Source of the DNA: Paracoccus aestuarii
GTDB lineage: Bacteria; Pseudomonadota; Alphaproteobacteria; Rhodobacterales; Rhodobacteraceae
Assembly: GCF_028553885.1 (NCBI RefSeq)
Contig: NZ_CP067169.1
Location: 2,405,001-2,469,000 of the forward strand
Length of the DNA: 64,000 nucleotides
Direction of reading: 5' to 3'
Part shown: piece by piece, positions 36,164 to 45,746 of the stretch
Layout: each line of letters opens with the position of its first letter
Position numbering within the stretch: position 1 is the first letter of the stretch
The notes under the pieces: generated by a model
Told to the model about the DNA's origin: nothing
The model's database searches: none
Seen by the model: only the letters and a program-made list of their open reading frames with translations
Position numbers and translations under genes: made by a program

Positions 36164-36808
36164 ATGGTGGAATGGATCATCAGCGACGGCCTGACGGGCC
36201 ATGAGGACGCGGTGCGCCTGATGGAGGCCCGCGTGGCCGATATCGGCGCGGGCCGCGCGAACGAGGCGATCTGGCTGGTCGAGCATCCGCCGCTCTATAC
36301 CGCGGGGACCAGCGCGCGCCCCGAGGATCTGCTGGATGCGCGCTTTCCGGTCCATCCGACCGGGCGCGGCGGGCAATACACCTATCACGGGCCGGGCCAG
36401 CGAATCGCCTACGTGATGCTGGACCTGAACCGGCGAGGGCGCGACGTGCGCGCCTTCGTCACCCAGCTGGAGGGGTGGGTCATCGACGCGCTCGGCCGGT
36501 TCGGAGTGACGGGGCATGTGCGCGCGGGCCGGGTGGGCGTCTGGATCGAACGCCCCGACAAGCCCCCCCTGCCCGACGGCGCCATGCGCGAGGACAAGAT
36601 CGCCGCCATCGGCATCAAGCTGCGCCGGTGGGTCAGCTTTCACGGCATCTCGGTCAACGTGGATCCCGATCTGGGGCATTACGCGGGCATCGTGCCCTGC
36701 GGGATCATCGGGCACGGGGTCACCTCGCTGGTCGATCTGGGCCTGCCGGTGGGGATGGCCGACCTGGATGTCGCTCTGCGCGACAGCTTCCGGGACCGCT
36801 TCGCCTGA
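36164..36808 (+). CDS. lipB: octanoyl-[acyl-carrier-protein]:protein octanoyltransferase
   Basis: A 214-residue lipoate biosynthesis enzyme that moves octanoate from ACP to lipoyl domains such as those of PdhB and PdhC here. [20 protein letters not shown] (about 68-87) is the substrate-binding motif; the catalytic lysine and cysteine are K145 ([10 protein letters not shown]) and C179 ([14 protein letters not shown]). The ATG at 36164 matches family length; longer in-frame sequence upstream runs through the tRNA gene. Confidence 0.95.
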   Translation: MVEWIISDGLTGHEDAVRLMEARVADIGAGRANEAIWLVEHPPLYTAGTSARPEDLLDARFPVHPTGRGGQYTYHGPGQRIAYVMLDLNRRGRDVRAFVTQLEGWVIDALGRFGVTGHVRAGRVGVWIERPDKPPLPDGAMREDKIAAIGIKLRRWVSFHGISVNVDPDLGHYAGIVPCGIIGHGVTSLVDLGLPVGMADLDVALRDSFRDRFA

Positions 36809-36925
36809 GGGCCGCGATCACTTCTTTCCATGCGACCTTTCGATGGCTGGATTTCCCCGAGGCTCCGGGTCTAGGCTGCCGGTGGGAGAAGATTGCCCGC
36901 CCAAGGGCCGAACGAGGAAGCACAG

Positions 36926-37366
36926 ATGAGACCAGCCATTGTCGGCGCCCTGCTGGGCGCGACCCTAGCCATGCCCGCCCTGGCCCAGGATGCGGGCGAT
37001 CCCGCCGTGGGCGAGAGCGAATTCCGCAAATGCCGGGCCTGCCACATGATCCAGGACGATGCCGGCACCGACATCGTGCGCGGCGGCGCCACCGGCCCGA
37101 ACCTGTGGAACATCATCGGCGCGCCCATCGCGCATGAGGAGGGCTACCGCTACGGCGACGGCCTGCTTGCCGTGCGCGAGGCCAATCCGGACATGGTCTG
37201 GACCGAGGAGGAGATGATCGCCTATGTCACCGATCCCGGTGCCTGGGTCCAGGAGAAGTCCGGCGATTCGTCCGTGCGCAGCAAGATGACCTTCCGCCTG
37301 AACCGCAACCAGGCGGATCTGGCGGCCTATCTGACCACCGTGTCGCCCGACGCGCCGACCGAGTGA
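36926..37366 (+). CDS. periplasmic cytochrome c, c-550 type
   Basis: A 146-residue precursor with a signal peptide (cleavage likely after A20, ALA-QDA), a single heme site C36-R-A-C39-H40, and the distal heme ligand M121 (SKMTF). The segments GGATGPNLWNIIGAPIAHEE and NPDMVWTEEEMIAYVTDP match the large cytochrome c2 / Paracoccus c-550 class, which shuttles electrons from bc1 to aa3 oxidase. Its place directly upstream of ctaD repeats the cycA-ctaD linkage reported for P. denitrificans. A terminator follows. Confidence 0.92.
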   Translation: MRPAIVGALLGATLAMPALAQDAGDPAVGESEFRKCRACHMIQDDAGTDIVRGGATGPNLWNIIGAPIAHEEGYRYGDGLLAVREANPDMVWTEEEMIAYVTDPGAWVQEKSGDSSVRSKMTFRLNRNQADLAAYLTTVSPDAPTE

Positions 37367-37403
37367 CGCGGCGCGGCGATCTGCCGCATCACCTGAAGGA
37401 CCG

Positions 37404-37442
37404 GCCCCCGCCAAGACGGCTTCACCGGCGGGGGCTTTCTCG
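37404..37442 (+). terminator. Rho-independent terminator after cytochrome c
   Basis: GCCCCCGCC (37404-37412) pairs with GGCGGGGGC (37427-37435), perfect 9 bp, followed by TTTCTCGTC. It separates the cytochrome c transcript from ctaD. Confidence 0.75.
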
Positions 37443-37537
37443 TCAAAGTCCATAGTGACGCATTGCCCGGTCTGCACGGGTGGTCTAAAGAACGCGTGAT
37501 AATGCCGGTCTGCCAGGCCGGGTCGAAGACATCTTGA

Positions 37538-39229
<1,692 letters not shown>

Positions 39230-39240
39230 GACCCGTCCCG

Positions 39241-39738
39241 ATGCCTTATCGCTGGACAGAATCGGCCCCGGATCACTCCGGGGCCTTTTTGCAGACGCTG
39301 ACCCTCTGGCCGCACCGCTCGCTGCCGCGGCGGGGCTTCGTGTGGTTCATCGGGGTGACGGCGGGGTTCCTGCTGCTGCCGGTGCTGGCGGTGCTGGGGA
39401 CGCAGGTGCTGTGGGGGCTGCTGCCCTTCATGGCGCTGTCGGTGGCGGGGGTGTGGTTCGCCATCCAGTCCACCTATCGCAGCGGCCAGATGCTGGAGGA
39501 GGTGACCTTGGACCACCGCCGCCTGCAGGTGCGGCGGCACGATCCCGACCGCCCGGAGCGGCTGTGGCAGACGAACAGCTATTGGGTGCGTCCGACCCTG
39601 CGCAAGGGGCCGGTCGAGGCCTATCTGACGCTCAGCGACGGCCAGCGCGAAATCGAGCTGGGCGCGTTCCTGACGCCCGAGGAACGCCGGGCACTCTGCG
39701 ACGACTTGGATCGGCGACTGGCTCGGTTGAAGGGCTAG
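39241..39738 (+). CDS. DUF2244 membrane protein
   Basis: A 165-residue protein starting 11 bp after ctaD. WPHRSLPRRGFVWFIGVTAG (about 23-42) is the DUF2244 signature, followed by two membrane helices (about 35-75) and a cytoplasmic domain with LRKGPVEAYLTLSDGQREIE. The family is often next to cytochrome oxidase genes but has no assigned function. Its codons 8-17 contain a complete terminator hairpin (see 39264-39290), so most ctaD transcripts may end inside this gene. Confidence 0.88.
   Translation: MPYRWTESAPDHSGAFLQTLTLWPHRSLPRRGFVWFIGVTAGFLLLPVLAVLGTQVLWGLLPFMALSVAGVWFAIQSTYRSGQMLEEVTLDHRRLQVRRHDPDRPERLWQTNSYWVRPTLRKGPVEAYLTLSDGQREIELGAFLTPEERRALCDDLDRRLARLKG
39264..39290 (+). terminator. 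Rho-independent terminator inside the DUF2244 coding sequence
   Basis: GGCCCCGG (39264-39271) and CCGGGGCC (39278-39285) form a perfect 8-bp stem with a 6-nt loop, directly followed by TTTTT (39286-39290). This is the strongest intrinsic terminator seen after ctaD, and it lies within the first 50 bases of the next open reading frame. Confidence 0.75.
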
Positions 39739-39923
39739 TCGTCCTCGACGTGATCGGGCAGGCCGTCATGGTCGGTCGAGGCGAAATCCTCCAGCTCGTC
39801 CTCGGTCATGCTGTCATACATGTCCTTGGACGCGCCTTGCAGGTCGCCGACCTTGGTTTCGCCGCGCTTGGCGGACAGGGCCGCACCGGCGGCACGTTGC
39901 TGGGCCTTGGATCTTGCGGGCAT
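39735..39923 (-). CDS. DUF3008 small protein
   Basis: A 62-residue hydrophilic protein, MPARSKAQQRAAGAALSAKR, then ASKDMYDSMTEDELEDFAST. The N-terminal PA-x-SKAQQRAAG motif and the MTEDELEDFA motif are those of the DUF3008 family, small proteins of unknown function found across proteobacteria. AGGAGG lies upstream of the start. The stop overlaps the end of the convergent DUF2244 gene by 4 bp. Confidence 0.85.
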   Translation of the reverse strand: MPARSKAQQRAAGAALSAKRGETKVGDLQGASKDMYDSMTEDELEDFASTDHDGLPDHVEDD

Positions 39924-39981
39924 GGGACACCTCCTGTCCCCGCCGAACGCCCAAGGCCCGACCCCGGTTCACCCCATCAGG

Positions 39982-40443
39982 TCACCCCATCAGGCGGGCC
40001 TTGACCATCGGGCCCACGGCGCCGAAATCCATCTGGCCCGCATGGCGGTCCTTCAGCACGGCCATGACCCGGCCCATGTCGCGGATCGAGCTGGCGCCCA
40101 GTTCGGACACGGCCGCGTCGATGGCGGCGGTCGTCTCGGCCTCGGTCATCTGGCGGGGCAGGAATTCCTGGATGATGCCGATCTCGGCCTCCTCCTTGGC
40201 GGCCAGTTCCAGCCGCCCGCCCTCCTCATAGGCCTTGGCGGATTCCTGGCGCTGCTTGACCATGCGCGACAGGATCAGGACCAGGTCGGCCTCGGTCAGG
40301 GTGCCGTCGCCGTCACCGCCCCGGGCGGCGATCTCGCGGTCCCTGACGGCCGCGCCGATCAGGCGCAGCGTCGACAGCCGGGCGCTGTCCTTGGCCTTCA
40401 TCGCGTCCTTGGTGGCGGCTTGCAGCTTGGCGCGCAGTTCCAT
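39982..40443 (-). CDS. GatB/YqeY domain protein
   Basis: A 153-residue protein matching YqeY: MELRAKLQAATKDAMKAKDS, STLRLIGAAVRDREI, a KQRQESAKAYEEGGRLELAA block and EFLPRQMTEAE. YqeY resembles the tRNA-binding tail domain of GatB but its function is undefined. Three ATGs follow GGAGG in a row (40449, 40446, 40443); the third gives a 6-nt spacing and the usual family N-terminus. Divergent from carA with about 140 bp between. Confidence 0.92.
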   Translation of the reverse strand: MELRAKLQAATKDAMKAKDSARLSTLRLIGAAVRDREIAARGGDGDGTLTEADLVLILSRMVKQRQESAKAYEEGGRLELAAKEEAEIGIIQEFLPRQMTEAETTAAIDAAVSELGASSIRDMGRVMAVLKDRHAGQMDFGAVGPMVKARLMG

Positions 40444-40582
40444 CATCATCCTCCGGGCGCGGGATGCGCCCAAGCACGGCGATCTAGTGCGTCCCGCCCG
40501 GCGGTTCAAGCGCGCGGCTGCGGGTTGACCTTGCGGCGCGCGGGGCCTATTCACCGGCTGTTTTCATACCAGAGGTGCCGAC

Positions 40583-41728
40583 ATGGCCACGAAACCGACC
40601 GCCTGCCTGGCGCTTGCCGACGGAACAGTGTTTTATGGCCGGGGCTTCGGCGCCACCGGCGAGGTTGTGGCCGAACTGGTCTTCAACACCGCGATGACCG
40701 GCTATCAGGAGATCATGACCGATCCCTCCTATGCCAGCCAGATCGTGACCTTCACCTTTCCCCATATCGGCAATACCGGCGTGACGCCCGAGGATGACGA
40801 GGCGCAGGACCCGATGGCCAGCGGCATCGTCGTGCGGTGGGACCCGACCGAGCCGTCGAACTGGCGCGCAACGGCCGAGCTGACCGACTGGATGGCCCGG
40901 CGCGGCCGCATCGGCATCGGCGGCGTGGACACCCGCCGCCTGACCCGCGCGATCCGCCAGCAGGGCGCGCCCCATGTGGTGCTGGCCCATGACCCGGACG
41001 GCAATTTCGACATCGAATCGCTGGTCGCCAAGGCGCGCGACTGGACCGGCCTCGTCGGTCTGGACCTGGCCCGCGACGTCAGCTGCGCCCAGAGCTATCG
41101 GTGGGACGAGGGCGCATGGGACTGGGCCAAGGGCTTTGGCCGCGTGACCGAGGACCGGCCCTTCAAGGTCGTGGCGCTGGATTACGGCGCCAAGCGCAAC
41201 ATCCTGCGCTCGCTGGTGACCTATGGCGCCGAGGTGACCGTCCTGCCCGCCACCGCCACCGCCGAGGAGGTGATGGCCCACGAGCCCGAGGGCGTCTTCC
41301 TGTCCAACGGCCCCGGCGATCCGGCGGCCACGGGCGAATATGCCGTGCCGATGATCCGCGACCTGCTGGACCGTGACATGCCGATCTTCGGCATCTGTCT
41401 GGGCCATCAGATGCTGGCCTTGGCGCTCGGGGCGCGGACGGTCAAGATGGGCCATGGCCATCACGGCGCGAACCATCCCGTCCGCGACGTCGAGACCGGC
41501 AAGGTCGAGATCACCTCGATGAATCACGGCTTCGCGGTGGATTCGCAATCCCTGCCCCAAGGCGTGATCGAGACCCATGTCAGCCTCTTCGACGGCAGCA
41601 ATTGCGGCATCCGCATGGCCGACCGCCCGGTCTTTTCCGTCCAGCACCACCCGGAGGCCGCGCCCGGCCCGCAGGACAGCCTCTATTTGTTCGAACGGTT
41701 CGCCGAATCGATGCGCGCCCGCCGCTAA
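40583..41728 (+). CDS. carA: carbamoyl-phosphate synthase small subunit
   Basis: A 381-residue glutamine amidotransferase subunit: the N-terminal CPSase domain (LVFNTAMTGYQEIMTDPSYA) and class I GATase domain with the nucleophile Cys in IFGICLGHQMLALALG, and the His-Glu pair in QHHPEAAPGP. It hydrolyses glutamine and passes ammonia to CarB for arginine and pyrimidine synthesis; carB is not in the window. The transposon graveyard begins about 60 bp downstream, so any co-transcribed neighbour has been lost. Confidence 0.97.
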   Translation: MATKPTACLALADGTVFYGRGFGATGEVVAELVFNTAMTGYQEIMTDPSYASQIVTFTFPHIGNTGVTPEDDEAQDPMASGIVVRWDPTEPSNWRATAELTDWMARRGRIGIGGVDTRRLTRAIRQQGAPHVVLAHDPDGNFDIESLVAKARDWTGLVGLDLARDVSCAQSYRWDEGAWDWAKGFGRVTEDRPFKVVALDYGAKRNILRSLVTYGAEVTVLPATATAEEVMAHEPEGVFLSNGPGDPAATGEYAVPMIRDLLDRDMPIFGICLGHQMLALALGARTVKMGHGHHGANHPVRDVETGKVEITSMNHGFAVDSQSLPQGVIETHVSLFDGSNCGIRMADRPVFSVQHHPEAAPGPQDSLYLFERFAESMRARR

Positions 41729-41787
41729 TTTGCTCGCTGACAATGATATGACGTGCGTGAGCTGCTGCCGGTTTCGTTGAAAGCAAG

Positions 41788-41995
41788 TTAAGCTAGCATA
41801 GCGCGGTCCTCGAACTCCATTGGGCTGATTTAGGCCCGCTTCGAGTGCCGCCTGCGCGGGTTGTATAAGCGTTTAATGTAGTCGAAGACGTCGGCGCGGG
41901 CGTCGTCGCGGGTGCGATAGATCTTGCGGTTGATCCTCTCGATTTTCCGCGAAGAAAAGAAGCTCTCGGTGGCCGAATTGTCCCATACGTTTGAG
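41788..41995 (-). pseudogene. IS3-family OrfB remnant, C-terminal end
   Basis: Reading the minus strand from 41995 gives WDNSATESFF, the region of the DDE glutamate, then DYIKRLYNPRRRHS, a premature stop, ISPMEFEDRAMLA and the natural stop. That is the last 65 or so residues of an IS3-type integrase with at least one nonsense change. Its 5' part is missing because another element is inserted at about 41996. Confidence 0.8.
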
Positions 41996-42503
41996 CTACT
42001 CCCCGACTCTTGGACAGTTTCCGGTGTGATTTAAGCTACTGCCTGCACCTGGTGATCGGTTTCGATGGTGTTGAAGTAGACCACGGCGGGCGGTTGACCG
42101 CCATGGGCGGGGTGAGGCCGCTGGTGATTGTAGAAAGTGATCCAGCGGCCGATGCCAGTTTTTGCCTGTGACCCGGTCTTCCAAGCATGGAGACAGACGC
42201 ACTCATACGTCAGGGAGCGCCAGAGACGTTCGATGAAGATGTTGTTGAGACAGCGGCCCTTGCCGCCCATCGAGATCCGGGTGCCGATCCGTTTCAGCCG
42301 GTCGGTTCAGGCAAAGGACGTGAACTGCGATCCTTGATCGGTATTCATGATCTCGGACGGGCCGAACTTGTGGATCGCCTCGCTCAGCGCGTCAACGCAG
42401 AAGTCGGCCTCAAGCATGTTCGATATTCGCCAAGCCAGAACCTTGCGCGTGAACCAGTCCATGATGGCGACCAGATAGAGAAAGGCCTTCCGCATCGGCA
42501 AAT
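41996..42503 (-). pseudogene. second IS3-family OrfB remnant with nonsense codon
   Basis: The minus-strand frame from about 42501 reads KAFLYLVAIMDWFTRKVLAW, then NTDQGSQFTSFA, a stop codon at 42307-42309, then TDRLKRIGTR in the same frame, IFIERLWRSL and a C-terminal FYNHQRPHPAHGGQPPAVVY. Restoring Trp at the stop (TGG to TGA) gives a normal OrfB. The left terminus is probably the TGAGCTACTCCCC segment near 41995. The 5' part of the gene is cut at 42504 by the next element. Confidence 0.85.
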
Positions 42504-43282
42504 TGAATAGCCCCGTGTTTCTCGGACGCTTTCACGTCTCATGATCTGCCGTCGCTCGAACTCCGCGGGCGACAGCATTCCGTTTCTCGCGTGCTTGCGC
42601 CTCGGGTTGTAGAACATTTCGATGCAATCGAACACGTCCTGCCTGGCGTTTTCGCGCTTCCGGTAAGTCCTGCGCCTGATCCGCTCGCGCTTGAGCAGGT
42701 TGAAGAAGCTCTCCGCAACGGCATTGTCATGGCAGTTGCCGCGGTGGCTCATCGAATGCTCAAGATTGTGTGCGCGCAGAAACGCAGCCCAGTCCATGCT
42801 GCTCAATTGACTGCCTTGGTCCGAGTAGATCAGCACCTTGTTCTTAGGCCTGCGCCGCCAGACAGCCATGAGCAGGGCCTGCAAGACGACATCTGTCGTC
42901 TGACGGCTTTGCATCGACCAGCCGACCACGCGCCGGGAATACAGATCGATGACGACCGCAAGGTAAGCAAAGCCCTCCTGCGTCCGGATGGAGGTGATGT
43001 CGGTCACCCAGACCTTGTCCGGGGCCTCGACATCAAACTGCCGGTGGCGGGTGCTATCGACCACGACCGACGGCTTGCCGCCCTAACTGCCGGGGCGGCG
43101 CTTATAGCCGATCTGCGCCCTGATTCCCGCAAGCTGCGCCAGTCGGGAAACGCGGTTCGGACAGATACTCTCGCCCTGTTCGACCAGATCGTCATGCCGC
43201 TTGCGGTAGCCATAGACCTTGCCGCTCTCCGCCCAAGCCTTCTGCAGCAGCTTGGTCTGGCGCCTGTCTTCCTGCGCCCGCT
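42504..43282 (-). pseudogene. third IS3-family OrfB, nonsense-interrupted and 5'-truncated
   Basis: The frame contains the complete DDE core: the first Asp in VWVTDITSIRTQ, the second in IYSDQGSQL, the Glu in NAVAESFFNLLKRERIRR. A TAG at 43083-43085 interrupts KRRPGS/GGKPSVVV, where Tyr is usual. The 3' end carries TGAATAGCCCC (from 42505), and GGGGCTATTCA recurs inverted at 45621-45631, so this element may once have spanned both points. OrfA and the OrfB start are missing, the sequence changing to IS481 at 43282. Confidence 0.85.
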
Positions 43283-43375
43283 GGCTCACACCCTACGAAT
43301 ACACCCGCAAGATCTCGACATCTGAGCCAGACAGATTCATCCCAAATCCGATCCAACAGATGCCGGGACTGAACA
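43283..43375 (+). repeat. IS481 C-terminal fragment, left arm of an inverted repeat
   Basis: The plus strand reads LTPYEYTRKISTSEPDRF, then IPNPIQQMPGLNT and a stop: the end of an IS481-family transposase. It is inverted relative to, and about 85% identical with, 43808-43903. The two arms face each other across an IS5 fragment. Confidence 0.8.
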
Positions 43376-43384
43376 CGGAAAAAT

Positions 43385-43807
43385 GGGAGCGTGGTCGCCA
43401 GATCGGTCGAACGAAAGGGTTCGAGGGAGGAAGAAACTGACCGGTGGACAGTTTCGCCCGAGAACGGAACACAAAGCCGCATGCCGTCACTGACACCGAA
43501 GGCAGACCTATCCGTTTCTTCATGTCGGTAGGACAGGTCAGTGATCATACTGGCGCGGCGGCACTTCTGGGCAGCCTGCCGAAGGCTGGGTGGCTCTTGG
43601 CGGACCGGGACTATGATGCTGACTGGCTGCGAGACGCGTTAGAAGCCAAAGGGATAAGCGCCTGCATCCCCGGCCGGAAGTCCCGCAAGACGCCCGTGAA
43701 CTACGACAAGCGGCGCTACAAAAGGCGCAATCGCATCGAGATCATGTTCCGTTGTCTGAAGGACTGGAGACGTGTCGCCACGCGTTACGAAAGGTGCCCG
43801 GAGACCT
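43385..43807 (+). pseudogene. IS5-family transposase fragment
   Basis: The plus strand reads RGRQIGRTKG, then a short insert of about 48 bp, then HAVTDTEGRPIRFFMS, LLADRDYDADW (second Asp of the DDE triad) and RRNRIEIMFRCLKDWRR (Glu). It is clearly related to, but diverged from, the intact IS5 element at 44769-45609. The first half of the transposase and both element ends are missing. Confidence 0.82.
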
Positions 43808-44766
43808 TGTTCAGTCCCGGCATTTGGTGGATCGGGTTTAGGATGAATCTGTCTGGCTCGGATGTCCAGATCTTGCAGATGTATTCGCGGGGCGTGAGCC
43901 CTCCGAGGGTCTTGAGCCGGCGGGCGAAATTGCAGGCTGCCATGAAGTCCGCCAAAGGGGATGCGGAGCTGGTCGTGATCGTCGTAATAAAAGCGTTTGA
44001 CGGTCGCGTCCTTGATCGTGCGGTTCATCCGCTCGACCTGCCCATTCGTCCAAGGGTGGTTTGGCTTCGTGAGGCGGTGCTCGATACCGCTCGACCATTG
44101 TCCTCGGACCAATGGCGGACAAGGTCTCGCCCTCGCAGATCATGTCAAAGCGCATGGGCCGGGAAGAGAGTGTATTCCGGTTACGCGGCTGCTCGGCGAA
44201 CTGAATGCCCCTCGCCATCGGGCTTGAACCGGTGGCGCCCGCTGGCTCGATCGGTGAGAATGGTGTGGATCTGATAGGATGAGCCGCATGTCGGCGAATG
44301 CTTCAAGCATGTGCTGCAGGAACTCCCATGCTGTCTTCCTGTCTGCCTTGTCGACGAGCTGGGTGACGGCAAACTTGCTCGTGCGGTCGATGCCAACGAA
44401 CAGAAATAGCTTGCCCTCAGCGGTCTGCACCTCGGCGATGTCGATGTGAAAGAAGCCGATGGGGTAGCGCTTGAACTTCTGGCGCTTCGGCTTGTCGCCC
44501 TCCACATCAGGCAACCGGGAAATGCATTCGCCATTGGGCTTGAACCAATGGCGCCGCAATGGCTCATCGCTGCAGGCACCGATGCAGCGCTGAGCGCGTC
44601 AGATGCGGGATGGATGGCTGCAGGGCATACAGGCAATCGTCCAACGGCATCAGCGTGTACCGCCGGAAAGCGACGATGGTCACCTCTTCGGCCTCGGTCA
44701 AGATCGTCGAACGCGGTTCTCTTGGCCCGGTCTTGAGATCCTCAACCGTATGGCGCTATCGCCATT
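43808..44766 (-). pseudogene. IS481-family transposase remnant with several defects
   Basis: On the minus strand the frame enters near 44740 as VEDLKTGPREPRSTILTEAE, then LDDCLYALQPSIPHLTRSAL, a stop, GDKPKRQKFKRYPIGFFHID and FVGIDRTSKFAV, a frameshift near 44290-44230, SSGIEHRLTKPNHPWTNGQV, then another frameshift before MPGLNT at 43813. Three or more lesions make it inactive. The N-terminus is absent; the intact IS5 element adjoins at 44767. Confidence 0.85.
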
Positions 44767-44788
44767 TAGGCTCCAGACCCATTAAGTT

Positions 44789-45178
44789 TCACAGCCAGAA
44801 CAAGACGGTTGCGGCGAGCATGATCGCTGAGAAGAACGTTTCCGGGCAGCGGTCATAACGGGTTGCGACGCGCCTCCAGTCCTTCAGACGTCCGAACATG
44901 ATTTCGATGCGGTTACGCCTTTTGTAACGCCGCTTGTCGTATTTGACGACCTTCTTGCGGGACCTCCGTCCGGGGATGCAAACCTTTATCCCCTTGTCTT
45001 TCAAAGCGTCTCTGAACCAATCAGCGTCGTAGCCCCTGTCGGCCAGAAGCCACTCAGCCTTCGGCAGGCTGCCCAGCAGCGCCGCCGCGCCGGTGTAATC
45101 GCTAACCTGGCCGGCCGACATGAAGAACCCGATCGGCCGCCCCTTCGCATCGGCGACAGCGTGCAACTTGGTGTTCAT
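44789..45178 (-). CDS. IS5-family transposase, ORF B
   Basis: A 129-residue C-terminal half starting MNTKLHAVADAKGRPIGFFM; LLADRGYDADWF holds the second catalytic Asp and KRRNRIEIMFGRLKDWRRVA the Glu. It is probably made as a fusion with ORF A by ribosomal frameshifting. No lesions are visible. Confidence 0.9.
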   Translation of the reverse strand: MNTKLHAVADAKGRPIGFFMSAGQVSDYTGAAALLGSLPKAEWLLADRGYDADWFRDALKDKGIKVCIPGRRSRKKVVKYDKRRYKRRNRIEIMFGRLKDWRRVATRYDRCPETFFSAIMLAATVLFWL

Positions 45179-45546
45179 ACCGCCTTTGGTGCGCCCGATC
45201 TGGCGCCCGCGCCCCCCTTTTTCACCCCAAGGCTCGAGGCCGTGCGGTGTGCCTTGAGATAGGTCGCGTCATTCATGATCGTCTTGTGCTCGGCGCTCTC
45301 GGCGGCAAGGCCGACCATGATCCGGGCAAAAACCCCGTTATCGCTCCAGCGCTTCCAGCGGTTGTAGAGGGTTTTGGCCGGGCCGTATTCCTTCGGCGCG
45401 TCACACCACCGCAACCCATTACGATTGATGAAAATTATGCCGCTGAGAACGCGACGATCATCGACCCGGGGCTTGCCATGGCTCTTGGGAAAGAACGGTT
45501 TCAGACGCTCCATTTGGGCGTCGCTCAGCCAGTAAAGATTACTCAT
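45175..45546 (-). CDS. IS5-family transposase, ORF A
   Basis: A 123-residue N-terminal half: LYWLSDAQMERLKPFFPKSH, GIIFINRNGLRWCDAPKEYG and NDATYLKAHRTASSLG, the last containing the first Asp of the DDE triad. Near its end the run AAAAAGGGGGG (complement of 45212-45222) is a slippery site; a -1 shift there reads on as GRGRQIGRTKGG into ORF B to give the full transposase. Overlaps ORF B by 4 bp. Confidence 0.9.
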   Translation of the reverse strand: MSNLYWLSDAQMERLKPFFPKSHGKPRVDDRRVLSGIIFINRNGLRWCDAPKEYGPAKTLYNRWKRWSDNGVFARIMVGLAAESAEHKTIMNDATYLKAHRTASSLGVKKGGAGARSGAPKAV

Positions 45547-45683
45547 CGATCAGGTCTCCTTGAGGAGCCTGAATCATGCAAAGACCGTAAGATCAATGGG
45601 CCTGGAGCCTAGTCATATGGGGCTATTCAACGTGACCTACCGCTGAAGATTTACCGGATCAAATACTCCTCACAGCGACCAGC

Positions 45684-45699
45684 TTAACGATTTATTAAC
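45684..45699 (+). promoter_or_regulatory. CtrA-type box TTAA-N7-TTAAC
   Basis: TTAA (45684-45687), seven bases (CGATTTA), TTAA (45695-45698) and C (45699) match the full consensus of the alphaproteobacterial cell-cycle/motility regulator CtrA. A third TTAA is at 45704-45707. The site is 48 bp upstream of the glycosyltransferase start and 53 bp from the last transposon-derived base. Binding is inferred. Confidence 0.55.
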
Positions 45700-45746
45700 T
45701 CGCTTAACGCATTCATGTCGCAGTCTAATCAGTGTGGGGTTACGTA

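Larger units (their letters stand above)
44769..45609 (-). mobile_element. intact IS5-family (IS427-type) insertion sequence
   Basis: The element is 841 bp, bounded by inverted repeats that begin GGCTCCAGACCCATTAA on the left and GGCTCCAGGCCCATTGA on the right (complement), flanked on both sides by TA (44767-44768 and 45610-45611), the target duplication expected of the IS427 subgroup. It contains two overlapping frames on the minus strand with a programmed frameshift. It interrupts the IS481 remnant and is the only element here that still looks mobile. Confidence 0.88.

Noticed and set aside
36809..36925. FNR/Anr site before the cytochrome c gene
   Set aside because: No TTGAT-N4-ATCAA or close variant was found in the 117-bp leader.
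42001..42510. Plus-strand open frames in the insertion-sequence region
   Set aside because: They are antisense to recognisable IS3 OrfB sequence with catalytic motifs on the minus strand.
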